From Verrucomicrobiota bacterium (GTDB lineage Bacteria; Verrucomicrobiota; Verrucomicrobiia; Palsa-1439), in contig PLTX01000013.1 of the NCBI GenBank assembly GCA_003164675.1, positions 1 to 58,442 on the forward strand: a stretch of 58,442 bases of DNA. Reading direction: 5' to 3'. Of the stretch, positions 7,067 through 15,040 are shown in pieces. A program made the translations under genes and the position numbers. Each line of letters begins with the position of its first letter. The stretch's first letter is position 1. The notes beneath the pieces were generated by a model, which was given only the letters and a program-made list of their open reading frames with translations, was not told where the DNA came from and ran no database searches.

Positions 7067-7233
7067 GGCAACCGGTGCGGTTGCCCTACAGTTGGCCTGC
7101 GGAAATGGCCGGACCGCGTACGAGGTACGCGGCTACAAGGGAACGGCCGGTTCCGCGCCCGACGGACGCGGCTACAAGGGAACGGTGCTGAGGACGCGCG
7201 GCAGACGACCGGCGGACATAGTCCGCCGCTACA
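7067..7233 (-). repeat. Array of four GTAG-flanked hairpins with different stems
   Basis: Four hairpins share one design, an eight-bp stem, a three-base loop and CTACA directly after, yet have different stem sequences: GGCAACCG-GTG-CGGTTGCC (7067-7085), CCGCGTAC-GAG-GTACGCGG (7114-7132), CCGCGCCC-GAC-GGACGCGG (7153-7171, one mismatch) and CGGCGGAC-ATA-GTCCGCCG (7210-7228). Copies two and three also share AAGGGAACGG after CTACA. On the minus strand each reads GTAG-hairpin, as in REP elements. Confidence 0.7.
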
Positions 7234-7264
7234 GGAGGACAGGACCGCACAATATATGATTCTG

Positions 7265-7387
7265 CCAAACGAAGCCAATTTTTTGAGGTGCTAGCGAATG
7301 TGGATCAAATTGGCTTGCAGATGGTTAGGAGCCTGACTGTGCCATTTTGTCACTTGGCTTCGTTTTTCTAAGAATGGCTTCGTTTGG
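7265..7387. repeat. 13-bp inverted repeat pair with internal repeats
   Basis: CCAAACGAAGCCA (7265-7277) is exactly complementary to TGGCTTCGTTTGG (7375-7387). Inside, AAGCCAATTT (7272-7281) pairs with AAATTGGCTT (7307-7316), and a further TTGGCTTCGTTT lies near 7354-7365. The structure sits just downstream of the phosphoesterase gene's stop codon (7435) and might be a terminator-like fold or the remnant of a small mobile element. No transposase is present. Confidence 0.45.
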
Positions 7388-7434
7388 GGGTCCGGAGGAG
7401 GGGTTTGGGGCGAATTGGGGCTGAATTGTGCCCG

Positions 7435-10020
7435 TTAATCGTCGGCGTCGGGGGCGGTGGGGGCGTGCTGGAGGTTCAGGGCGCGGAGGCCTTTGCCGTG
7501 GGGGCCGGCGAAGGCGACGGGGTACGGCGCGTCGACGCCTTTGACGGAATGCCAGAGGATGCGGTTGAGAAGATTGTCGTCGTTGAGGTCGGGTGCGTCG
7601 AAGCGCATGGCGGCGAGTTTTTTGGCCCAGTAGAGTTCTTTGCCGTGGAGTTGGGCGATGGGTTTGGGCAGTTCGTCGAGCGGGATTTGGTTGGGCAGAG
7701 CCATGTAGGGGGACAGGTCGGGCGCGTTGGTGAAACAGGCGAACATGACCGGCGCGAGCGCGTCCATCTGGTTCATCGGCGGGATGCCGAGGATCAGCTC
7801 GATGGTGTGGAGCACGGCGGTCTGGTTGTAGAACTGGCTGATGACCGCGTGGCGCCTGGTGTACGGGCTGACGACGAAGCACATCGAGCGATGGCCGTCG
7901 ACGTGATCGAAGCCGGATTGGGGATCGTCTTCCATGACGAAGATGCAGGTCTTCGGCCAGAATTTGCTGTGGGAGATTCCCTGGACGATCTGGCCGAGGG
8001 CGAGATCGTTGTCGGCGATCTGGGCGCGCGGGGTGGGATTGCCGCCGGTGTGATCGTTGGGGAGATGGACGAACATGAAGTTTGGCCACTGACCTTTGCG
8101 CTCGGATTCCTTGAGTTCCTGGAGGAAGGCGCGGGCGCGGAGGACGTCGGGGATGTTCAATTCCCAGCCCGGATAGCGGGGGCAACTGAAGTTTTTGAGG
8201 ACTTCGACGGGCGAATTGGGCGCATAGATGAGCTGGTAGGCGTCGGGGTTATCGAGCATGTCTTTCGTCGTGTTGCGCTGCGGGCCGATGCGCGTGGTCG
8301 TCGAACTCCCCTTGCCCATCTCGCCGTAGTTGCGGAAGGACAGGCCGTGCAGCAACACATCGTCCCAGATGAATCCTGAGGAGGAGAAATAGAGCGGGTC
8401 GACCCCGAACGTGTCGCCGCGTTTGAAGCCGAGCATCGACTTTTCCATGCCCGCCATGACGTTTCCCTCGGTGACCCAGCGATGACCATCCGACGAGACC
8501 ACGCCGTTGCAGTAGAAGTTGTCGAGCGTCACGAACTCCTCGGCGAGGTGGTGATGGTTCGGTGTCACGTCGCGGCCGAAGACGCAGAGGTTCGTGTCGC
8601 CATTGGCGTTGGGAAGGTCGCCGAGAAACTGGTCGTAGGTGCGGTTTTCCTTGATGATGTAAACCACGTGGTCAAAGACAGATGGCTCGCCCATTCGCTC
8701 CGGCACGGGCACTGGTTTTTTGCCGGTTTGCGCGCGCTCCCAGGCGCGGAGAGCTTCGGGGACGCGGGCATTGGCCAGCGCGTTCGCGGTGTAGTTCGTG
8801 AGCTGGTCATCCGAGGGGATGCTGACGCGACTGACGGCACCCAGCGACCAAGATGCGGCCCATTCCCGGCCGTTTTCGTGATCGAACCGGGAACCGAATC
8901 CTTTCACGTTCGCGACGTAGAGCCGCTTGTTGTCGGCGACCACCGCGCCAGGAAACCAAGCGGTGGGAATGAAACCGGTGACGACACTGTTGGTGCGAGA
9001 CCCGCCTCGGAGCGCCATGACGGCGATGGCGTTGTTTCCGCCATTGGCGACGTAGAGAGTCCGTCCATCCTGGCCCAACGCGAGCGCATTCGGCTGGCTG
9101 CCAAATGGCAGCGCGGGATCCGGACGGACCGACACGGTCTCCGTAACGCGCAACGTTTCCGTGTCGATCACGCTGATCGTGTCGGAGTTGGCATTGGCCA
9201 CAAACAAGGTCCGTCCATCCGCGCTCAGCGCCAGACCCGATGGATGAAGGCCGGTGGCGATTTCGCGGATTTCGCGATTCTGTTTCAGGTCGATGACCGA
9301 AACGGTCCCGGATAACGCGGCGCCGCGTTTGTCGACCAGCACGGGAGTGCCGGATGAATCGGCGGTGCGATCGGTCTTGCCGGGCGGACGCCCACCCCAA
9401 TTCGAAACGTAGGCCCGTTGGCCGTCGGGCGAGACCACGACGTCATACGGGGCGACTCCGACAGCGATGTTGCGAATGAGCTTGTCCGATTCCAGATCAA
9501 CGAGGGCCAAACTGTTTTTGAGCGAGAGGCAGACGAACGCGGTTTTCTCGTCGGGCGAGAGAGCGATCCCGCAGGGGTTGGAAAAGCCGCGCCCGCCTGG
9601 GCCGAGAAGGGTCGCTTTGCGGGTGAACGTTAACGAGCCGGCGGAGGAAACGTCGCCATCCCAGAGCGTGTTGTTATTCCCCGTCACGTACACACGCGTG
9701 CCGTCCCGGCGGACGGCAATGCCATGGATGGAACTCCCCTCCCCGACCCCAATCTGTTCGCGGATCTTCCACGTCTCGGGGTCAATCACGAGTACCCCTT
9801 GGTCGTATTTCACGAACACACTCTTGCCGTCAGGCGACAATGCCAAATCAATGGCCCGACCACTGAATGTGAGGGTGTCGCCTGCGGGTTGGATGAGCTG
9901 CATCGTAGGGACCAGATACGCCCCGTTCGTCTTGAGCCCTACCTGGCCGACTTCTTGCGCTGAAGTCAAAGGCACGAAAAGAGATACGACGATGGCAACC
10001 GTGAGGTCATTTACAGTCAT
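7435..10020 (-). CDS. Secreted YncE-type beta-propeller fused to a phosphoesterase domain
   Basis: An 861-residue exported protein with a signal peptide (cleavage near LTSAQ), then a YVTN/YncE beta-propeller (about 50-400) with repeats such as LALSPDGKSVFV, VSPDGQRAYVSNWGG and LSADGRTLFVANANSDTISV. The C-terminal half (about 440-760) is an alkaline-phosphatase-superfamily phosphoesterase, recognisable by ENRTYDQFLGDLP, which matches the N-x-T-F/Y-D motif of phospholipase C/acid phosphatase enzymes, and by VMEDDPQSGFDHVDGHRS. This two-domain layout is a known family, usually annotated as bifunctional YncE/alkaline phosphatase. The substrate is unknown. I use the ATG at 10018-10020; a GTG two codons upstream is also possible. 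A GbsR-type regulator is divergent. The C-terminal ~80 residues have no recognised motif. Confidence 0.9.
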   Translation of the reverse strand: MTVNDLTVAIVVSLFVPLTSAQEVGQVGLKTNGAYLVPTMQLIQPAGDTLTFSGRAIDLALSPDGKSVFVKYDQGVLVIDPETWKIREQIGVGEGSSIHGIAVRRDGTRVYVTGNNNTLWDGDVSSAGSLTFTRKATLLGPGGRGFSNPCGIALSPDEKTAFVCLSLKNSLALVDLESDKLIRNIAVGVAPYDVVVSPDGQRAYVSNWGGRPPGKTDRTADSSGTPVLVDKRGAALSGTVSVIDLKQNREIREIATGLHPSGLALSADGRTLFVANANSDTISVIDTETLRVTETVSVRPDPALPFGSQPNALALGQDGRTLYVANGGNNAIAVMALRGGSRTNSVVTGFIPTAWFPGAVVADNKRLYVANVKGFGSRFDHENGREWAASWSLGAVSRVSIPSDDQLTNYTANALANARVPEALRAWERAQTGKKPVPVPERMGEPSVFDHVVYIIKENRTYDQFLGDLPNANGDTNLCVFGRDVTPNHHHLAEEFVTLDNFYCNGVVSSDGHRWVTEGNVMAGMEKSMLGFKRGDTFGVDPLYFSSSGFIWDDVLLHGLSFRNYGEMGKGSSTTTRIGPQRNTTKDMLDNPDAYQLIYAPNSPVEVLKNFSCPRYPGWELNIPDVLRARAFLQELKESERKGQWPNFMFVHLPNDHTGGNPTPRAQIADNDLALGQIVQGISHSKFWPKTCIFVMEDDPQSGFDHVDGHRSMCFVVSPYTRRHAVISQFYNQTAVLHTIELILGIPPMNQMDALAPVMFACFTNAPDLSPYMALPNQIPLDELPKPIAQLHGKELYWAKKLAAMRFDAPDLNDDNLLNRILWHSVKGVDAPYPVAFAGPHGKGLRALNLQHAPTAPDADD

Positions 10021-10047
10021 GTCCACCTAGACTAGCGTAGGAAATCT

Positions 10048-10112
10048 GAAATTCAACGTCGAATTTCACAACTGCAATTTGTTGTTGACAAGTGGCTTAC
10101 ATAATGATAACA
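10048..10112. promoter_or_regulatory. Divergent promoter region with shared -35 and a 20-bp palindrome
   Basis: GAAATTCAACGTCGAATTTC (10048-10067) is a near-perfect 20-bp palindrome and a likely operator. TTGACA (10084-10089) with TAACAA 17 bp on (10107-10112) could serve the GbsR-type gene. The overlapping TTGTCA on the minus strand (10085-10090) with TGAAAT 17 bp on could serve the phosphoesterase gene. The palindrome covers the latter -10 region, so the divergent regulator may repress it. Confidence 0.45.
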
Positions 10113-10134
10113 ACGTTTAGTTTTTATTGAACGA

Positions 10135-10647
10135 ATGAGCACTCCTTCGTCTCAACCACTGGATGCCGCCCGTCGCAAGTTCATTGAAGCGGGCGGAAAC
10201 ACCACTCAATCCTTCGGGTTTGGTCGCATTGCTGGCCAGCTATTTGCTCTGCTGTACTTGAGCGCCAAGCCTTTATGCCTGGATGACATTGTACGTGAAT
10301 TGGGCGTGAGTAAAGCCAGCGTGAGCACGACGGTTCGCCAGCTCGAGCAATGGGCCGCCGTCCGGCGCGTATGGGTGAAAGGAGACCGCAAGGACTATTA
10401 CGAAGCCGAGACGGATTTTGGCGCGATGTTGCGCCACGGGCTGCTGATGACTTTTCGCAAGAAAGTGGAGACAGCGGGCGCACAAATCGGGCTTGTGGAG
10501 AATTCGTTGAAGCGGGCGATGGAGAACGTGGACGATGCGCAACGGCAGGAGATGCAGGTGGTTGCCGATCGACTCCAGCGGGCGAGGGATTTCCATGAAA
10601 AGATCCATGGGATGCTGAACAATCCCGTGATCGACCATTTGTTGTAG
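10135..10647 (+). CDS. GbsR/MarR-family transcriptional regulator
   Basis: A 170-residue winged-helix regulator of the GbsR branch of MarR proteins. The N-terminus (FIEAGGNTTQSFGFGRIAGQ) and helix-turn-helix (LDDIVRELGVSKASVSTTVR, about residues 48-67) are typical of this family, and the wing follows (VRRVWVKGDRKDYYEAE). The C-terminal half is helical and should form the dimer. In Bacillus the founding member senses choline, but members elsewhere sit beside many kinds of genes, so the ligand here is unknown. It is divergent from the YncE/phosphoesterase gene with a palindrome between them, the usual arrangement for local control of that gene and itself. Confidence 0.88.
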   Translation: MSTPSSQPLDAARRKFIEAGGNTTQSFGFGRIAGQLFALLYLSAKPLCLDDIVRELGVSKASVSTTVRQLEQWAAVRRVWVKGDRKDYYEAETDFGAMLRHGLLMTFRKKVETAGAQIGLVENSLKRAMENVDDAQRQEMQVVADRLQRARDFHEKIHGMLNNPVIDHLL

Positions 10648-10649
10648 TG

Positions 10650-10671
10650 GCTCCCGACGGGGGTCGGGAGC
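10650..10671. other. GC-rich hairpin after the GbsR-type gene
   Basis: GCTCCCGAC-GGGG-GTCGGGAGC is a perfect nine-bp stem just after the regulator's stop codon. No T-run follows; an A-run is found at 10681-10687, so it is not a standard terminator on either strand. It could still act as a 3'-protecting hairpin. Confidence 0.4.
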
Positions 10672-10800
10672 GGGCGCACCAAAAAAACAAGCATGCACCT
10701 TCGTCGTTCGATGGGCGGAGGAAACAGGCGTTCCAAAGCTTCACGAGGAATGCACCTGTGTGGCGGCAGCTTGCCCGGGAAGATTCAAGACCGCTCGATT

Positions 10801-11343
10801 TTAGACTCTCTCGACCAGATGGTAAATGAACACGGGAAGCCCCAGGAACTTCTTCCCTGTCCGGGATTCCACCAATTTCAGCCCATCACGACGGTAGTAC
10901 TTCAATAACCGGGCGCGTGTTTGACAGAGCGTGTCACCCCAAAACCCGGACAGGCGACTTCCTGTCAGGCGGTAGAACCACGTATTGAGCACCGACCGCA
11001 CTCCATAGAAGCGCATGCGGAAACCCGGTCCGGCCACCGCATATCGCAGAAAATAACCGAATCCATGGTAGCACAAATACCCGCGCGCGCCCCGCTTGAG
11101 GATGCGCCCGATTTCCTGCATCACTTGCGACTCATCGGTGTAGGGAATCGCCACATTACAAATCAAACCGTCAAACGCTTGCGCCCGCAACGGCATGTGC
11201 TCCGCCGGCGCCAATACCACGGGCAGGTTGGCACGCCGACAATCCGCCAGCGCGGTCGCATCCACGTCAAGCCCGATGGCCACGCATCCGTGTTCCGCAA
11301 GCTGCTTCAGTTCCTTGCCGCTACCGCACCCAACGTCGATCAC
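10801..11343 (-). CDS. Class I SAM methyltransferase lacking the usual N-terminal segment
   Basis: A 180-residue protein that begins almost at methyltransferase motif I (IDVGCGSGKEL, residues 2-12), followed by GLDVDATAL (acidic motif II), PAEHMPLRAQAFDGLICNVA (motif IV region) and QEIGRILKRGARGYLCYHGF (motif VI region). Such enzymes normally have 30-50 residues before motif I. The frame upstream remains open for only some 17 codons before a TAA, with no ATG, GTG or TTG other than the GTG chosen here (11341-11343, preceded by GGGGGCGG). Either this is a genuinely short protein or its start has been lost. It is divergent from the flippase gene and borders the polysaccharide cluster, so a role in glycan or lipid modification is plausible. 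Substrate unknown. Confidence 0.75.
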   Translation of the reverse strand: MIDVGCGSGKELKQLAEHGCVAIGLDVDATALADCRRANLPVVLAPAEHMPLRAQAFDGLICNVAIPYTDESQVMQEIGRILKRGARGYLCYHGFGYFLRYAVAGPGFRMRFYGVRSVLNTWFYRLTGSRLSGFWGDTLCQTRARLLKYYRRDGLKLVESRTGKKFLGLPVFIYHLVERV

Positions 11344-11483
11344 AACCGCCCCCGGCGCGAAATTGGCCTGTGCAAAGGTGAAAAAAAGCGGAATAAGGTG
11401 AAATTATGCGAAACAAGCAGGGACGGCGCGGGTCACGCGTTAATCTTTAGGCGAACCGTCTGCCAAAGGCAAGACTGCCGCCC

Positions 11484-12977
11484 ATGAACCTCAAGCAACG
11501 CGTCTTCCGCAACAGCTCTCTGGAGATGGCCAGCAAGGTCGTGGGGGTCGCCGCGGGCATTTTCCTATCGCCCTATCTCATTCACAGCCTGACCAAGGAA
11601 ACGTACGGCTTGTGGGTGTTGATTGGCTCGGTGGTGGGTTATTTTGGGTTCACCGATTTCGGCGTGCGCATTGCCACCGGGCGGCTCGTCGCCTACTACC
11701 GTGCCCGTCAGGACGCGGCCAAGGTCAATCACACGATCAACACGTCACTGGCGCTGCTCACGGCCTCGGGTCTCGTCGTCACGCTACTGACCTTCCTGCT
11801 CTCGCCACACTTTGGCCGCCTGTTTCATATCGGGCCCACCGTGCCCCACATCCCGGCTGCGGTTTTTCTTTGCGGATTCGCCGTGGCGGTTGGCCTGCCG
11901 CTGACCGTGTTCGAAGGCTGTCTCGCCGGCTACGAGCGCTACGACCTCATCAACATCGTCGAGATTTTCATGACCATCGGCCGTGTCGGGTTGACCATCT
12001 GGATGATAGAATTGGGTTACGGCATCCTAGCGCTGGCAGCAATCAACTTCGCACTGACCGTAGCGGGCGGCGGCGTGAAATTCCTGCTGTGCTATCGTGT
12101 GTTCGAACCACTGCACGTGGCCGTGGAACATATCAACCGCCTCACAATTCGCGAAACCTACGCCACCAGCATCTGGTTCCTCATTCTGGCCATCTCGGTA
12201 CGGATCAGCTTTTTCACCGACAATATTGTGCTGGGGTATTTTCGCACGACGGGTGAAGTCGCCATCTACTCCATTGCCGGGCGCCTCACGCAGTACGCCC
12301 TGGTTGCCGTGGCTGCGTTCAATGTCGTGCTGATGCCGGTTTCGGCAGGGTACGATGCTCAGGCGGACCTCGCGAGGCAGCGTCGCCTGTTGCTCCTTGG
12401 CACACGGGCATCCTTTGCCGCTGCCATTTTCATAGCCACGATTTTCCTCGCCTACGGTGGGCAAATCATCCACATCTGGGTGGGATCGGGTTTCGAGCAG
12501 GCCGCGATCGTGCTGGCCATTCTTACATTTCCGATGATCACGCAGGCCTCACAGACAACGACCCTGATGGTGATGCAGGGGATGGCCAAACACAAAAACC
12601 TGAGCTTGATCTACCTCGTGGAAGCCTTGGCGAACCTGATTCTCAGCCTGATTCTCGTGCGACCGCTGGGGATGATCGGCGTCGCGCTGGGGACAGCCCT
12701 GACCAGCACGTTCAGCAGCTTGATTGCGCAACCCATCTACGTCTGCCGCGTGCTCTCGCTGGGGCTCGCTGATTACTACCGCAAGGCGTTTCTGCCCGTG
12801 CTGGTCGCCACCGCGCCGCTGGTCGCAATGATCGTCGGTTTCCAATACGTGTGGCTGCCGCAGAAATTCATCAGCATGGCCGTCTTCTGCACCCTGTCCG
12901 CCGCGCTCTACTTCGGTGCCGTGTACCTGATTTTCTTCACCAAACGCGGCCTGACGCGCGTGAGTTTCGCCTCGTGA
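11484..12977 (+). CDS. Wzx-like polysaccharide flippase
   Basis: A 497-residue integral membrane protein with about 12-14 hydrophobic segments. It shows the pattern of the oligosaccharide flippase/MVF family: a short basic start, then ASKVVGVAAGIFLSPYLIHS and YGLWVLIGSVVGYFGFTDFG in the first helices, and the later ALGTALTSTFSSLIAQPIYV segment. Such proteins move undecaprenyl-linked repeat units across the inner membrane. It is the first gene of the long plus-strand cluster and overlaps the next gene by four bases (GTGA). No clear ribosome site precedes the ATG; a small hairpin lies just upstream (about 11458-11475). The identity of the lipid-linked glycan is not deducible. Confidence 0.88.
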   Translation: MNLKQRVFRNSSLEMASKVVGVAAGIFLSPYLIHSLTKETYGLWVLIGSVVGYFGFTDFGVRIATGRLVAYYRARQDAAKVNHTINTSLALLTASGLVVTLLTFLLSPHFGRLFHIGPTVPHIPAAVFLCGFAVAVGLPLTVFEGCLAGYERYDLINIVEIFMTIGRVGLTIWMIELGYGILALAAINFALTVAGGGVKFLLCYRVFEPLHVAVEHINRLTIRETYATSIWFLILAISVRISFFTDNIVLGYFRTTGEVAIYSIAGRLTQYALVAVAAFNVVLMPVSAGYDAQADLARQRRLLLLGTRASFAAAIFIATIFLAYGGQIIHIWVGSGFEQAAIVLAILTFPMITQASQTTTLMVMQGMAKHKNLSLIYLVEALANLILSLILVRPLGMIGVALGTALTSTFSSLIAQPIYVCRVLSLGLADYYRKAFLPVLVATAPLVAMIVGFQYVWLPQKFISMAVFCTLSAALYFGAVYLIFFTKRGLTRVSFAS

Positions 12978-14992
12978 CACAGCTTCATTCCTTCGTTTGT
13001 CCGTATTGCCTTGGCCGTTTGACCGGGACGCCGACAGCCCTGTCTTGTCAAGGCTGCGGCCAGGCCTTTCCGTTGTCGCACGGCGTTCCCAACTTCAGTG
13101 CAAAATCTGATTACTACTACGGCGAATTCCCGCAGTCCGAAATGCGATCCATTGTCGAGACGGCCATACGCGATGGCAGCGCAAAGGCGTTCGAGAACGC
13201 GCTCCAGGACAAGACCGAAGAGTGGCGCCGTTACTTCCGGCATTATGCGACCGACGAAACCCGCGCCGCCTGGCAGTTTCTGCTCCACTTGCCCGAAAAC
13301 GCCAGCGTCCTCGATATCGGTTGCGGCTGGGGCAACCTTTCCCTCTCGCTGGCCCGCAACTTCGCCGCCGTGTACGCCCTCGATGTCGTGCCGGAACGCG
13401 CCGTGATGGCCTCCATCCGTGCGCGGGAAGCCGGATTTGCCAATGTGACGGCCCTCGCGGGAGGCAATGCCGCCCACCTGCCCTTTCGCGACGCGTCCCT
13501 GGATGTCGTCATCCTGAATGGCGTGCTCGAGTGGGTGCCGGTTTCATTCCCGGATATCGCTGACCCGCGCGATGCGCAACTACGGCTGCTCCGGGAAATC
13601 GCCCGCGTGTTGAAGCCGGATGGCGAGGTCTACATCGGTATCGAAAATCGTCTCGGCTACAGGTATTTCCTCGGGAAGCCCGATGAACATTCCAAACTCA
13701 AATACGCCACGTTGCTGCCCCGTTCCTGGGCCAACCGCTATTCGCTCGCGAAACGCCGCGAGCCATACCGGACCTACACGTACAGTTGGCGCGGCTACCG
13801 CAAGCTGCTGCGCGACGCCGGGTTCACGACTGCCAGATTCTACTGTCCGTTTCCCGAATACCGCGAGTTCAGTGAGCTGATCGACCTAGCCCACCCGCAA
13901 CACCTCGCGTGGGCCTTGTATCCGACGTCCTTCCTAGGTCGTCTCGGCATGCAGGTGTGCAAACGGGTGAATATCTTTCGCGAATTCTCCCCGACCTATT
14001 CCATCGTTGCCTCCAAAAGCCCGGGGTTGGACCGCTTTGTTGACCGCTTGCTGCGCCACATCGGCATCACCGCGTCGGACGCCGCTTACCTGCACGTCAC
14101 GGGCACGGCGGTGGCGCTGCTGTTTACCCCAGAAGTCGTTGTCCGACTCCCCTTGACCGAGCGCGCCCATATGCGCATGAAAGTCGATGCCGCCAACCTT
14201 CACAGCATTGGCTCGCGGCCACGACCGCTCGTTCCGGAGCTGATCGCTGAAGGACAGTTCCAAGGACAAGCTTATCTTGTCACCCGGGCTTTCCCCGGCG
14301 TCTCCGGCGCCAGAGTCGCCCGACGTCCATGGAATCTTGCCGCGGTTCTGCGGCAAGCCGCCGGGTTTCTCACCGAGTTCCATCGGGAAACAATTCAGGA
14401 ACAAGAGTGCTCCGAAGAATGGCTGCAAGAGAACTTCGACTGGCTGGTGGATTACGTCGACAAACTCGGAGGGAACGTGGCGGAATTGAAAACGCTGGCT
14501 CGCCGCGACCTGTTGGGCAAACGCGTTCAGACTATCACGGCCCACGGCGATTTCAGCCTGCAAAATCTGGTTTTCAATCCGCAATCATGTCAACTCACCG
14601 GGGTTGTCGATTGGGATCTGGCGGACACCCGCGGCTGGCCCGGCCGGGACTTGCTTCATCTGTTCGTCGCCCTCGAGTATGAAGCGCGAGGCTGCACCTT
14701 CAACGAAGCCGTGCTCACCGTCTTGAAGCGCATCCGGGACAACCCCGGCACCGAGCGCGACCTGTTCAATTCCTATCTCGCCGCACTGCAGCCGGAGCCC
14801 GAACAGGTCGTGTGGGCCGTACAGCACTACATGCTTCGAAACATCTACGACAAGTGCGAGTACGGCGACAGACAAATCGCTCCCTTGATGGCCGCGCTCC
14901 GCACCGAACTCGCCGCCGTGCGGCTCCTGACGCGAGAATGCCTAAGCCCTCACTTCTGCGTTCTTGGGTGGGCCGCACGACGAATCGACTAG
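12974..14992 (+). CDS. Zinc-ribbon / SAM methyltransferase / APH-like kinase fusion
   Basis: A 672-residue multidomain protein. Residues 8-30 form a zinc ribbon (CPYC ... CQGCG, cysteines 9, 12, 25, 28). Residues about 85-300 are a class I methyltransferase with motif I VLDIGCGWGNLSLSLA near 112 and a late motif LLREIARVLKPDGEVYIG. The C-terminal part (about 420-640) is an aminoglycoside-phosphotransferase-like kinase with the Brenner motif HGDFSLQNLVF near 523 and the metal-binding VVDWDLAD near 545. I start at the GTG at 12974, overlapping the flippase stop; the frame is open further upstream but only inside the flippase gene. A methyltransferase joined to a kinase in a glycan cluster recalls the chain-capping enzyme WbdD, though no coiled coil is evident. 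The capping role is inference. Confidence 0.85.
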   Translation: MTQLHSFVCPYCLGRLTGTPTALSCQGCGQAFPLSHGVPNFSAKSDYYYGEFPQSEMRSIVETAIRDGSAKAFENALQDKTEEWRRYFRHYATDETRAAWQFLLHLPENASVLDIGCGWGNLSLSLARNFAAVYALDVVPERAVMASIRAREAGFANVTALAGGNAAHLPFRDASLDVVILNGVLEWVPVSFPDIADPRDAQLRLLREIARVLKPDGEVYIGIENRLGYRYFLGKPDEHSKLKYATLLPRSWANRYSLAKRREPYRTYTYSWRGYRKLLRDAGFTTARFYCPFPEYREFSELIDLAHPQHLAWALYPTSFLGRLGMQVCKRVNIFREFSPTYSIVASKSPGLDRFVDRLLRHIGITASDAAYLHVTGTAVALLFTPEVVVRLPLTERAHMRMKVDAANLHSIGSRPRPLVPELIAEGQFQGQAYLVTRAFPGVSGARVARRPWNLAAVLRQAAGFLTEFHRETIQEQECSEEWLQENFDWLVDYVDKLGGNVAELKTLARRDLLGKRVQTITAHGDFSLQNLVFNPQSCQLTGVVDWDLADTRGWPGRDLLHLFVALEYEARGCTFNEAVLTVLKRIRDNPGTERDLFNSYLAALQPEPEQVVWAVQHYMLRNIYDKCEYGDRQIAPLMAALRTELAAVRLLTRECLSPHFCVLGWAARRID

Positions 14993-15040
14993 AATGGGCC
15001 TATTTCCGCACTCACTCCATCAACAAACGGAATCTAACAC

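Noticed and set aside
6942-7259. 105-codon frame downstream of the promoter at 6922-6950
   Set aside because: It consists of translated hairpin repeats (GYKGT repeated) and has no convincing ribosome site.
7325-8185. 286-codon Arg/Pro-rich frame overlapping the phosphoesterase gene on the same strand
   Set aside because: Composition (PRPRR-type repeats) is that of an out-of-frame reading of a GC-rich gene.
10650-10687. Rho-independent terminator after the GbsR-type gene
   Set aside because: The stem is perfect, but the run after it is A, not T, on the gene's strand; kept only as a hairpin.
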